A stretch of DNA of 64,000 bases from Chloranthus sessilifolius (Eukaryota; Streptophyta; Magnoliopsida; Chloranthales; Chloranthaceae): the NCBI GenBank assembly GCA_021018995.1, contig CM037596.1, positions 15,699,501 to 15,763,500 on the forward strand, read 5' to 3'. Positions 23,546 through 33,075 of the stretch are shown in pieces. A program made the translations under genes and the position numbers. The number at the start of each line of letters is the position of its first letter. Within the stretch, counting starts at the first letter, position 1. The notes beneath the pieces were generated by a model. That model did not search any database. It was not told the DNA's origin and saw only the letters and a list, made by a program, of their open reading frames with translations.

Positions 23546-23815
23546 TAGCGACCGCATTATCGACCGATAATATACGTTATCGACCGATAATTTACATTAT
23601 CGATCAATAATATAAATTATCGGCTGATAACTTATATTATCGGTCGATAATTTACATTATCGTCCGATAATGTAAATTATCGATCGCTAACTTAGATCAG
23701 CGGCCGATAAGTTACATTATCGATCGATAATGTAAATTATCGACCGCTAACTTATATTATTGGTCAATAATGTAAGTTGTCGAACGATATTTTACATTAT
23801 CGGACGACAAGCGTA
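23546..23815. repeat. MULE motif array C (TTACATTATCGACCGATAAT), intronic
   Basis: About 13 units of 20-21 bp with variable centres (ATCGACCGAT, ATCGGTCGAT, ATCGTCCGAT, ATCGATCGAT), linked by TTACAT or GTAAAT. It lies wholly inside an intron (23478-23875) of the minus-strand gene, between the Pro-rich and coiled-coil exons. Confidence 0.9.
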
Positions 23816-23875
23816 TTTGACATTAATCTTTAAAAATATATATTTTTTTCAAATTAAAAAAAAATGGTTTAGTAC

Positions 23876-25297
23876 CTTTGTCAAATGAGATGTGATTGCA
23901 TCAAGGTCCTTCTGTATTGAGGCATTTCGTTTTGTTAAATTTAGGACTCGATGTTTTAGTGACCCTACTTTTTGTAATGACCCAACTTGCTCTTGGAGGG
24001 TCTTCTTTTCTCTTCCTAGCTGTTCAATTTTGAGTGCTTGCCCTTTAAGCACTGTAAATGTACGTCGGAAGTCACTTTTCATCTCTTTTACAGCCATGCA
24101 AAGAATCTTGTATTTTTTTCTAAGCTCCGTTATTTCTTTGGTTAGGTTTGGTTGCCTAACCGGCTGTTCTCTTATTGGCTGGGGCCTAATCACCGGTTTG
24201 CCTTTGCCCTTTGATTCAGTATGCTGACGTACAATGACTTCATACTCGTTGTCTTCGTCACTGTCATTATCGTCATCCTCATCGTCGTCATCGTTATTTC
24301 GCCTTTTCGGCTCTTCGTCTCTTTCTGGAGGACGTGTCTCGTAACTTGGGACATCGTCGTATTCATATATATCTTCTTCTTCATCATGAGGCACCTCGGC
24401 CTTTTCCTGTTCCCTTTTCATCTCTCTTTGCATCAAGAAGAGTCTAATCGATCTATACTGTAATTCGTACTTTACAACTTCAAGCTCTAAGATAATTTTA
24501 GACTTAAGAAAATTTTCTCGATATAAATTAGGATTACGGCTGAATTTCGGGCCTTTCTATTTCATTAGCCTGGGAAATGGATCTTTGAGCGCAGTAAGAG
24601 CGGTGGCGACTCCAGGAAAGTGCTCAAACGCCCAAATCTATAGGGCGATAGTGCATCCGTAGATGTTGTAATGCCCATTTTCTGACTTTTTCGCTATTTT
24701 CCTTCTGACGTATGCTTTTGATATGCTATCTACTAAATTATTATAAACTATCAGACCCCATGAAAACTTGTTGAATTCTTTAATGTTATCTATTAGTGCC
24801 GAGTACCGTGCGTTAACTTCTTGGTATGTGCCCGAAAGTAAAAAAGAACATAAGAGAAACAATAATAATAGTTTCAAAAATTCATCGTTGAATAAATCAG
24901 CACTATCAACTAATTCTTCAATACGAGGTCTTTTAGCCGACTTCTCCCAAAAGAATTTGTATCGAATAGTTTCTTCCTCTGGCACCGCCATCTTCTCAGA
25001 CTCAGGTTCTGTCAATATATTCAGGCCTAAAATGAATGCTATATCGGTCTCTTGCAGTAGTACATTGGTATTTCTAACCTTGAAAATATTATCTTTAACC
25101 CAAAAACTTAAAATAACATCAACCAAGTCTACAATGAATCCTAATTTATCATTTATCCTAAATAGATCACCGAAAATTGAACCATCTAAAATCTTCTTCC
25201 TCTCTTCATTACAGTGCAAGTAAAATTTCTTGACACCAACTCCAGAATATTTCTCGAAGGGCTTTAGATAGTCATTTTACAATCACTTAGTGGGAAC
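23876..25297 (-). pseudogene. DUF1985 domain plus acidic coiled-coil exon of the MULE minus-strand gene
   Basis: Reading from 25297 downward, the DUF1985-like core spans about 24640-25220, with VDVILSFWVKDNIFKVRNTN and FNKFSWGLIVYNNLVDSISK. The frame runs on through IWAFEHFPGVATALTALKDP to a Glu/Asp-rich stretch (about 24200-24400) and a Leu heptad region near 23900-24130 (EITELRKKYKILCMAVKEMK), a likely coiled coil. In-frame stops near 24638 and 24560 are single-base changes. The donor GTACTA follows 23876. DUF1985 next to Ulp1 is a known pairing in plant MULE-borne genes. Its role in the element is unknown. Confidence 0.8.
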
Positions 25298-25347
25298 TGC
25301 AATATACATAAAAACAATTAATTAACAAAATAAGTGAGGTTGAAAAA

Positions 25348-25505
25348 CTACCGACAACTTATATTATCGTCCGACAACTTACAATAGCGGCCGCTAACTT
25401 ACATTAGTGGCCGATAATTTAAATTAGCGTCCGATAACTTACATTAGTGGACGCTAACTTACATTAGCGGCCGATAATGTAAGTTAGCGGTAAGTTATCG
25501 ATAAA
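25348..25505. repeat. MULE motif array D (ACTTACATTAGCGGCCGATA), intronic or leader
   Basis: About eight 20-bp units with cores GCGGCCGATAA, GCGTCCGATAA and GTGGACGCTAA, joined by CTTACAT. It lies upstream of the DUF1985 exon, between its acceptor (about 25298) and a candidate first-exon donor near 25564-25568 on the minus strand, so it is probably in the first intron. Confidence 0.88.
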
Positions 25506-25747
25506 TTAGCGGATTGTTGAGAAATATAATTGATGACTGAATATGTTTAAATGTAGAAAAAAAAATTACCTGAAAATTTGCTGTGAGCTTTGTTCCGCTT
25601 TCTCGCCGATAAGCAGCCGCCCTCTCAGTTTTACAGAAAAGTAAAAGTAAAAAGTAAACAATGAAAAAGTTATAAAGTAACTGTTACTTTTATACTTTAA
25701 AAGTTATTTTAATTTAATAGTTATTTTAATTTAAAAGGCCGTTGCTG

Positions 25748-25853
25748 ACGTGGAACCGGCTAGGCTTGGAGCTGGCCTGTTATGCACGGATTGAAACTAT
25801 AAAGCTGTTTCTATAAATACGCAAACTTATAGGGCCAAAAGTGTAAATTTGCC
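25748..25853. repeat. Right terminal inverted repeat of the MULE
   Basis: 106 bp, ending GTAAATTTGCC and followed by the TAAAAATAA duplication. Complementary to 17794-17899. Confidence 0.93.
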
Positions 25854-25965
25854 TAAAAATAATTGCAAGTATCCAAAAAGTGACCTGTTGGGTTGCTTCT
25901 TTTCAATTGCATGCCCTTCGTCAATGCTTTCCCAAATGACCATGATTAGTGATATTTACTAGCCA

Positions 25966-26112
25966 GAGCGGAGTTGGCATAGTGGCCAGATCACGCCTCA
26001 AGAGGCGTAGGTTTTGAGTTCGAATCCCACCCCTTCTTACGGTTCGCAAGGATTTATCGCTACTGAGTGGTACGTGTTATGTTCAAGTTTAGGTACAGGA
26101 ATAAAACTGCCC
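25966..26112 (+). mobile_element. tRNA-derived SINE
   Basis: It carries an RNA polymerase III box A-like TGGCATAGTGGCCAGA (about 25976-25991) and box B-like GAGTTCGAATCCC (about 26015-26027), with the spacing of a tRNA gene. The arms do not form an intact tRNA, and a non-tRNA body follows. The 3' end and target duplication could not be fixed. Confidence 0.7.
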
Positions 26113-26377
26113 CTGAAATATAGGGAAAAAACAGCTTTTAGAAAATTTGAGAAAATATAGAAAAATTAAAATATTAATCGTTAAGAAAATAAAAGTTTAT
26201 GTATATGACCTTGAGACCAAGAATGCGTTTATTTTGCAAATTTTATGCGTTTCAAACGTATTTTACGAAAAAAATCGCGTTTTTCTTTTTTTTTTCGTTC
26301 TTTACAAAAAAACACGTTTGAAACAGTTTAAAAAAGGGTCTTAAACGCATTTTTTAAAGAAAAAACCGCGATCTTTT
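26113..26377. other. AT-rich spacer
   Basis: Complementary AAACGC/GCGTTT words near 26226-26350 suggest decayed inverted repeats. No gene seen. Confidence 0.45.
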
Positions 26378-26455
26378 GCTCACAATGGCTGCAGTCACCC
26401 ATGGCTGCAGTCACCCAGTACTTGTTGGGTGCTGTAAGAGGCAGCCATTGTGAGC
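26378..26455. repeat. Small foldback with 15-bp perfect arms
   Basis: GCTCACAATGGCTGC (26378-26392) pairs with GCAGCCATTGTGAGC (26441-26455). The loop holds a 16-bp direct repeat ATGGCTGCAGTCACCC (26385-26400 and 26401-26416) and an ACCCA...TGGGT pair. Confidence 0.85.
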
Positions 26456-26496
26456 ACACGCTCTTATCAAAGAAAAAAGTGACGACAGTTATTTAT

Positions 26497-26909
26497 GGTA
26501 GCTTTATTTGCACTCATTTTACTTTGAAGAGCACACGCTCTTCCACCATATGAAACCGTTGACTGCCTTGAGTTAGACGATGTAGATAATTTTTTGTCCC
26601 AATCATCAACACAAAAAATCTTGAGATCATGGCCTACCTATCCGACGGTCACATGTTGACTCCACATGGCAAACCTCCCCAAATGTCACCATGATCATGG
26701 GCGTACCTATCAAATGATCACTTTTGGGATGTGTGCCACATGAAATCAATGTGACCGTTTGATAGGTGCGCCATGATCTCACGATCTTTTGTGTGGAAGA
26801 TTGGGACAAAAAATGATCTACATCATTTGATTCAAGGCAGTCCACAGTTTCGTATGGTGGAAGAGCGTGTGCTCTTCACAGGAAAAATGGGTGCAAATAA
26901 TGCCACCCT
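26497..26909. mobile_element. Long-armed foldback MITE (hAT-like)
   Basis: A 413-bp element that is almost entirely one inverted repeat with arms of about 200 bp. Pairs include GAGCACACGCTCTTCCACCA with its complement near 26852-26872, and GATCATGGC...CACCTATC with its complement near 26755-26780. The 8-mer TTATTTAT flanks it at 26489-26496 and 26910-26917. No coding frame. A diverged sister lies at 14905-15288. Such structure can yield double-stranded RNA if transcribed. Confidence 0.85.
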
Positions 26910-26919
26910 TTATTTATTT

Positions 26920-27352
26920 GGACAGACTCTCCTAACCAGGATTTAAACACCAAAATGGTGTTTAAATGATCTTACACCATCAATGGGTTAAGATGTGGGT
27001 GATCTGAACCGTCAAAGTGATAGATCATAAGTTGAATTGCAACAAGCCCAAAAAATGGGGTCTTAGGGAGATTTAAACCATTTGATTTATAGACTATAAT
27101 GCCAACCGCTATTTTTATTTTTAATGGCTGATATTAAAGTTCATCAATTGGATAGTTCACATCCACTTATCGGCGTGTTTCATTGAGCTGAGAAATATTA
27201 CAATGATAGATTTCCACTTTGGCAATTTAGATTGATCATAGATGTGTGTCACATGTCACACTTTAATGGTGTGAGATAAAGTTTAATTTTAATGGTGTAA
27301 GATCATTTAAACACCATTTGGTGTTTGAATGTCGGCCACAAGCCATTATCCC
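26920..27352. mobile_element. MITE with TTAAACACCAAAATGGTGTT ends
   Basis: A 433-bp element with inverted ends: TTTAAACACCAAAATGGTGT near 26940 against its complement near 27310-27328, including GATCTTACACCAT/ATGGTGTAAGATC. It is flanked by TTATTTATT(T) at 26910-26919 and 27353-27362, a 9-10 bp duplication. A second copy in opposite orientation lies at 63670-64000. Confidence 0.8.
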
Positions 27353-27677
27353 TTATTTATTTATTTTTCATAATTTGCGTGATTTCATCAACAACAGAAT
27401 TTCAAATCAAATACAACTCAGAGGAGCCGAGGCATGCTTTTTATGCACAAAATCAGTTTTTCTTCTGATTAAAGGAAAAAATTTACTAATTTTATTGCTT
27501 GTAAGAGAGGAAGGAGACTGCATTATCTACAATGTGAGATATACAACTATAAGGCTCACTGTTGGTCAAGTGGAGATTACAAATGTAGCCTATAAGATGG
27601 TAGACAAAAATATTGTGTGAAAAGGAAATAGAGAACCTAATGAATCATTAGCACAGACTACATATAGTATCACATAC

Positions 27678-27737
27678 TTGACTGTGCAGTGGTTTCCGAA
27701 ATAAGACGGATTTCGTAAAGATCATTCTCGCCTTTAC
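27678..27737 (-). CDS. Host gene, exon (60 bp)
   Basis: The acceptor is GATGCAG before 27737 and the donor is GTATGT after 27678. It is entered with two bases completing the Gly codon left by the previous exon and reads KGENDLYEIRLISETTAQS. Only this phase is open end to end. It is the most downstream exon of this gene that I could identify. Product unrecognised; see 44218-44354 for the larger exon and a possible affinity. Confidence 0.65.
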
Positions 27738-27815
27738 CTGCATCGAAATTCATTTACAACCCATTATGTTGGGCAAAATTTCCAGGTCATCAAGTCAGGA
27801 AATACCCATTATCAT

Positions 27816-28537
27816 TACAGGTGGAAATGGGCCGGGTTCGGGCTGGGCTGGAGCAAACCTGAACTCAGTTCAATGTGCTGGATTATAGACTGAGACCATG
27901 ATGGTATACCAAGCCCAAGCCCGATCCATTTATCGAAAAAAGATATCCATATTCGGAAAACTTTCAGTCACTTTGTTGTTCATTTATGACTTTCTTTTCA
28001 TATCAGGACTCATAATATAGCAAAAAATATATTTGTTAAAGCATATATAACGTAATAAAATGGATTAATTAAAATCCTTCAAATTGAAACGAATGTGCCT
28101 AATACATAAAATATCAAAATAGTATATTTTACATTGATTTTCCAAATAAAATAAATTTTCTATAATTATTCGTGATTTTACATTAGTAATATATCCTTTC
28201 TAAATACGCTAAGAAAGTTACCATTTGGCATTTACTAGAGTTTCTATTGTCAATAACTCTAGAAGTAATAACTAGTGTGGTGATCTAGTACATAACTTCA
28301 AAATATACTACCTAAATGTTCAATATTACTTAAATTTGAAATAGATAGGTATAACCTACAAAGAATAGCTACAATATTTATACGGGCTGGGGGGATTCAC
28401 GTGAGCCTGGACCGTTTACTGTCGGGCTTATGGCGATAAGCCCGACCCCAGCCCTTGGGCTTGATGTCATGCCCATACCCACCATCTGAGTCGGGCTTAT
28501 TGGGCCAGGTAGGCTACCCAACCCATTGCCACCTTTA
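27816..28537. mobile_element. hAT-like non-autonomous element in a host intron
   Basis: A 722-bp element with ends TACAGGTGGAAATGGG and the complement of CCCATTGCCACCTTTA, flanked by a perfect 8-bp duplication ATTATCAT (27808-27815 and 28538-28545). The subterminal GGGCCGGG/GGGCTT words echo the element at 15802-16962. No transposase. It lies in the intron between exons 28603-28648 and 27678-27737. Confidence 0.85.
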
Positions 28538-28602
28538 ATTATCATACATTATAGTTCCAAGTTGGAAAATGGTATAAATCAATGAATGCTTTAAGAACTC
28601 AC

Positions 28603-28648
28603 CAATTTCTGCTGTGATTCCTGGCCCGAAGAATGAAGCAAATTTTGC
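28603..28648 (-). CDS. Host gene, exon (46 bp)
   Basis: The acceptor is GGCTTTTTAG and the donor GTGAGT. It reads AKFASFFGPGITAEI plus one base of a Gly codon, completed by the next exon (27678-27737). The match in phase across an intron that contains a hAT-like element supports both exons. Confidence 0.7.
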
Positions 28649-28804
28649 CTAAAAAGCCAGTGTCAAAGCTTGCAAAATCAGTATAAACGCAAATACTCTT
28701 GTGAAGTGGAATTTAACATCATGGGTTGATCACCACAGCCAGGTAGGTGGCAACTCATGAACTAAAATTTGGGATTAAAGGACCAACTTTCTGTACAAAC
28801 TGTA

Positions 28805-29146
28805 GTATCAAAACTCGGCCGATACCGATACATATCGCCGATAAGTATCGGTTTTGCCAAGAACCGATACCATTACCACCCGATACAATATCGGGGTGGT
28901 ATCACTTATCGAAAAAAAATATTGGGGTGGTATCGGTATCAGTATCCGTATCGGGCCAATACGGGTCAATATTGGCCGATACGGGTCAATATCGGCCGAT
29001 ACCGACCAATACAATCAATTTTTATTTTCTTTTATTTTTTTCAGAAAAAAAAGGATTTCTGTATCGGCGATACCATTCCACTATCAGCCGATACGTATTG
29101 GACCAAGATTGGACCGATACCCAATACGGATCCTGATTTTGATACC
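28805..29146. repeat. Word element E: array of ATCGGCCGATAC words between inverted ends
   Basis: The ends GTATCAAAAC (28805) and GATTTTGATACC (29135-29146) are complementary. In between are some 15 copies of CGGCCGATAC/GTATCGGCCGAT-type words in both orientations, with spacers GGGTCAAT and TATTGGGGTGG. It lies in a host intron. The core matches that of the MULE arrays. Confidence 0.75.
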
Positions 29147-29306
29147 TTGGTATAAACTACAAGGTATAAACTACAGATAGAGGTTGATTGTTTCCAAGCC
29201 ATGACATGAGTTGACTAGTATATAAGACAATTTCCCAGAGATATACAGATCAGATAAAAAAAAGGAACAGAATGCAGATTACTGCAAGTTTAAATCACTA
29301 TTTTAC

Positions 29307-29387
29307 CTGTCTTTTTTCAAAATCTGACAGCTGCAAAGCTTTTGCCTCAAACACCAGGACTAAACAATACTTTCCAGCTTCAGTGAC
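29307..29387 (-). CDS. Host gene, exon (81 bp)
   Basis: The acceptor is TTCACAG, the donor GTAAAA. It is phase 0 at both ends and reads VTEAGKYCLVLVFEAKALQL then SDFEKRQ, continuing into AKFASFFGPG. The alternating hydrophobic pattern suggests a beta-sandwich segment, which is inference only. Confidence 0.7.
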
Positions 29388-29503
29388 CTGTGAAGCAATT
29401 AGCAACATAAGATGACAGTGTTTGTGCTCCTAACCATGTGACCAAATTAAAGTTTTTCTAAAATACTTCTGAAGCAGCTAAAGGAATTTTTACTTATTAT
29501 TGC

Positions 29504-29507
<4 letters not shown>

Positions 29508-29566
<59 letters not shown>
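29508..29566. repeat. (TA)n microsatellite
   Basis: About 28 TA units, in the host intron upstream of exon 29307-29387. Confidence 0.95.
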
Positions 29567-29570
<4 letters not shown>

Positions 29571-30332
29571 CTACCCATAGTCACAGATTCGGGATACGTC
29601 AATAATTCGGTAAGGGGACAAATTTGGTAAAGTTCAGTTAAATTCGGGGAAAAATAAAAAATATATCATAATATAATTATAGAGATAAATAATGTTTTTA
29701 ATAAATAAAGTAAGCTATAAAGTGTTTGACCAAAGGCACAACTGTAAGTATCCATGAAACAATATAATGCATATGCATGATTCATCTCATTTAAAATCCG
29801 GAAAATTCTATAAAATTTGCCACACCCTTAATTTGGAGATTTTTGGTGTTTATTTCAGGCAAATGGAGACTTTCCTGATTATGATCCTATGAAGATAGCG
29901 AAAACATGAAAAGTGAATAAGTGTAAGTTTTCAGCAAAGTTGAAGGAGGTAGAAAATAAAATATAGAAAGAAATTAGGAATTTAGGACACTCAATCACTA
30001 GGAATTTTATTTATGAGCCATAAAAAATGAGAGTTGGTTGCACCAAGAGCGGTGCATGGTTCAATTTTCCTTTTCCAAAAACCTTGAGGACGCACACATA
30101 TTTATGAGAACGCAAATCAGTGAAAGTAAAATTTTGATCTCTAACTCATTTGGTGCAAGACTGACCTGTGCACAGCTCTTTGTGCATGGGCCAGGGAACC
30201 AAATAACAACTCTACGATAGTAGGGATTTCTTTTATATTTAAATAAACACAATCAGAAGCTGTACATTTCATAATGGCAATGATATTTCCACTGTTCCTA
30301 TATAACTATGAAAAAAATTAAGAAGAAGAACA
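29567..30332. other. Intronic spacer
   Basis: AT-rich. GGTGCATGGTT...TGTGCATGGGCC words near 30048-30195 suggest an eroded MITE. No exon supported. Confidence 0.4.
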
Positions 30333-30427
30333 GTAACTATTTCTTTCTCTAATCAAGCAAGGTCTCAAATATCAGTACCAGATACTGATATTTGAGACCT
30401 TGCTCAATTACAGAAAGAAATAGTTAA
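30333..30427. repeat. Near-perfect hairpin, 45-bp arms, 5-bp loop
   Basis: GCAAGGTCTCAAATATCAGTA (to 30377) pairs perfectly with the segment from 30383. The loop is CCAGA at 30378-30382. The arms extend outward through TAACTATTTCTTTCT with two or three mismatches. It abuts a LINE fragment on the right. Confidence 0.9.
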
Positions 30428-30436
30428 TTGGCCTTA

Positions 30437-31190
30437 GATTTTTGTCTCCATGAAACCTCCTCCGCAAGGCAATTTTCCATTAGACTGAGACTTAAACTCT
30501 GCCCAAAGTTCACTTTCATTACCAAAAGATACCTCAATTCTTCCAACAAATGAAGTTTCTGAATCTAACCCAATAGTTCTTCCTGAACCTTCCCACTAAT
30601 CCAAAACTCTCTGCATTCCCCTTTGATTTTATCCTCAAGATTTTTAAGCTTCGAGGCTAACTGAAATTCTGCAGTCCCCACCACCACATCCTTCGAGCAC
30701 AAAAACAGATCCAAAAGACAAAAGATTCAAAGACTCTTGCATATTAGACCATGTGAAACAACTACCCCCCATAGGGACATCCATACGTCCGCATTCCTCA
30801 CACAGTCCACAAACTACCTCATGCCAAAACTTCCCCCTTGCTTCTCATTATCAAACATGATCATGTTGAGATCTCCTTCAGGCACCACAGGAATCCCAAA
30901 CGGTCGAGATGCCAGCTAATTCGAACCATAAATCCTCCCTCGTGCATCCTCATTAAATCCATAAACCCTTGTAAATGCTTCCTAGACCGAAAACAAAAAC
31001 TCACCCACTTTCTCGGCAAGCCTCTTCAACAAAACTGAGTCCCAAGCAATATGGAATTAAGGATCCCATCTGAGGCCCCAATTGAATCAAGAACAACCCT
31101 CTCCCGTCTATTACCTCCCAAGACCGTTCTCAATTTTCCCCCATTTGGATTCTTGAAAAGTCACAACATTCGACCTTTTGACTGACCACA
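30437..31190 (-). pseudogene. L1-type LINE endonuclease fragment
   Basis: Read on the minus strand: IGASDGILNSILL near 31050-31090 (endonuclease region IGASGGIL-type), PEGDLNMIMFDNEKQGG near 30840-30890 (the GDFN catalytic region), VPMGGSCFTWSNMQESL near 30735-30785 (GG-FTWSN block), and LAEEVSWRQKSKA near 30437-30475, the pre-RT region. Several frame changes occur. The RT is missing: the element stops where the hairpin at 30333-30427 begins. Confidence 0.75.
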
Positions 31191-32019
31191 AATGATAATT
31201 TGACTGACATCCATGAGAAGGACATCAGAGAATGGTGACTAAGAGCAATCAACTTGTGCAGAACATTCTCTACTAGTCTACTTTATTAATAGCATCACAT
31301 TTGTAATAATTGTGAACAATTTGACCAAAGGCTACAATTAAACAATCTTCCTAACCATGAAAAAAGAACCAAAAATTACTTCCAGATCATGAACTCTTTC
31401 AATGCATCCTCAGTGTGTACATTTTTTCCTTTGTTTAGCTAATCCTAGAAGTAATTAGTAGATTCTGTCACAATATTGTGAATACCAATCTTTTTGAAGA
31501 AAATGGTTTGACCAATCCTTGAACCTTCGTCCTGGTGAATATCAATCATAAACCACTTTCCATATAAATGAACCGATTCACACACTCAGTTACATGGAAG
31601 TCAATGGAGACAACTTTAAAATGTAGGACCCGAGCAATCGATCAAGAATCAAACCACTAGTCGTCAAAGGGAAAAACAACAAAACATGATTTAGTAGAAA
31701 GAAGCTCAAATTTATTTTAACACCTTGATGATCTACAATATTATTCTTATTAATCATCAAGCTCTTAGGGAATCCTTTCAAAAAAAATAAAAAATAAACA
31801 CCTAACAAGTAAAGCAACATGGAGTGCCATTATCGTCTTTCTTGGGCTTCATTGTTCTTCAATTATTATAAATCTTTCCTCGACTTACGTTCCTTTTCTT
31901 TGAGCTAGTTTGTCATGTTATATTTATTTATTACTTTAGAATATAATAAATATTTTAAATAATTTTAAAGAAAATAAAACTTCTTTTTTTGACTTCTTAG
32001 TTTTGTGGGTTGGATTTTA
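31191..32019. other. Intronic spacer, no supported gene
   Basis: AT-rich. The minus-strand 76-residue frame at 31590-31820 has no recognisable motif. It may be older upstream LINE sequence. Confidence 0.4.
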
Positions 32020-32875
32020 GGCGATAGAAGTTCTCATTTTTCGTATGCAAATAAATAGTCCCACATTGGTAAATGCCAAAAGTGGTCCATGATATATATA
32101 GAACATTTCACCTTCTATTATCGTTTGACAATAAGAAGAGAAGAATGTGCCTAGCAATGAACCACCGAGTGCGCGTGCGTGTGCGTGGCGTTTAGGCACA
32201 TTGGTGCACGCACTTTGCACTTCGTACATGCGCATCGTCGCAAGGAGCTCTTAGGAGCGCACCATAAGTTTGACTTCTTGACTGAGTAGATCCAACGGTC
32301 AGATTATTCATGGGTCGGGTCAGATCTAATGGGCCACTAATCAGTGAGTTAATTCGTTAAACAGATTGGTCAAATGTTGACCGTTGGACATAACCGCTTA
32401 TAAAGGTTTGCAACTTTTTGAATTTAAATTCGAAAAGGTGTAACGTTTCATATAGCCGTTGGATGGAGTGGTTGGGATCTCTGAAAGATTTGAACCGTCC
32501 AAAATATAACTGTTGGTCCAACAGTCATATTGAAAAGGCACTTGAGATCTATAAAAGGACATTTCTGAAAACAGATTCACATACTCTAAAATCCATCGAA
32601 TTTCCTAGCATATAGATATGAGAATTCTGTTGCTTTCTTCTTTTAGTTGGTACTTCATCAGATTGAGTTTTCTGGGGCGATCCTCTACTGTTGCAAAGTA
32701 ACGGATCGCATCCAAGAGATTGGGCTCGTATCCTAGAAACGTCTCGCTGGAACCCTTTTGCAAACTTAAGGATTTACTCGAGTAGGGAGCGAATAGCGTT
32801 TTAAAGATAGCGACTACGTACCTCGAGTCCAATTTCTCTTGCCCATTTTATCATTTTCGAATTTCTGATCGTAAC
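32020..32875 (+). mobile_element. Probable Ty1/copia-type LTR remnant
   Basis: It contains GTCCCACATTGGTAAATGCC near 32058, CCGTTGGATGG-type words, a TATA-like TATAAAAGGAC (about 32550) and a downstream TTCTTTTAGTTGG region, then ACTCGAGTAGGGAGCGAATAG near 32775. This arrangement is typical of promoter-bearing copia LTRs. No internal region or matching LTR was found, so it may be a solo or truncated LTR. Confidence 0.45.
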
Positions 32876-33075
32876 ATATCACATATTAGAATATGGCTTG
32901 AATGAAGGTTTAACACACGTCACGAGTGCTATGAATCTCCTCAGGCCTCACCAAATTGGTGAACTCACCCATCATCCTTATATGACCTATTGAGTCACAC
33001 AAAATTCTCCTATGAATTTGGGAAAAGAAAACACAAACCATGTTTACCAAGAACTCCAGATGCTTTTATATTTAT

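Larger units (their letters stand above)
17794..25853. mobile_element. Mutator-like element (MULE) carrying MURA and a DUF1985/Ulp1 gene
   Basis: The element is 8,060 bp, with 106-bp terminal inverted repeats (17794-17899 and 25748-25853) sharing GTTTCAATCCGTG and AAGCCTAGCCGGTTCCACGT. The 9-bp target duplication TAAAAATAA is perfect (17785-17793 and 25854-25862). It contains a plus-strand MURA transposase pseudogene and a convergent minus-strand gene with DUF1985, acidic coiled-coil, Pro-rich and Ulp1-like parts. Four noncoding arrays of a self-complementary word lie between and within the genes. MULEs carrying Ulp1-like genes (Kaonashi type) are known in plants. The motif arrays are the unusual part. 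Confidence 0.93.

Noticed and set aside
18148..25505. CRISPR array interpretation of the regular 20-bp units
   Set aside because: Units are palindromic, contiguous, variable inside the repeat and without unique spacers, and the context is a plant MULE.
25966..26040. Possible functional tRNA gene
   Set aside because: Boxes A and B are present, but acceptor and anticodon stems do not close and a SINE-like body follows.
28769..29180. Three overlapping frames over 28747-29180 with Tyr-Arg-Pro-Ile repeats
   Set aside because: They are translations of the GATACC/CGGCCGATAC word array in all three frames.
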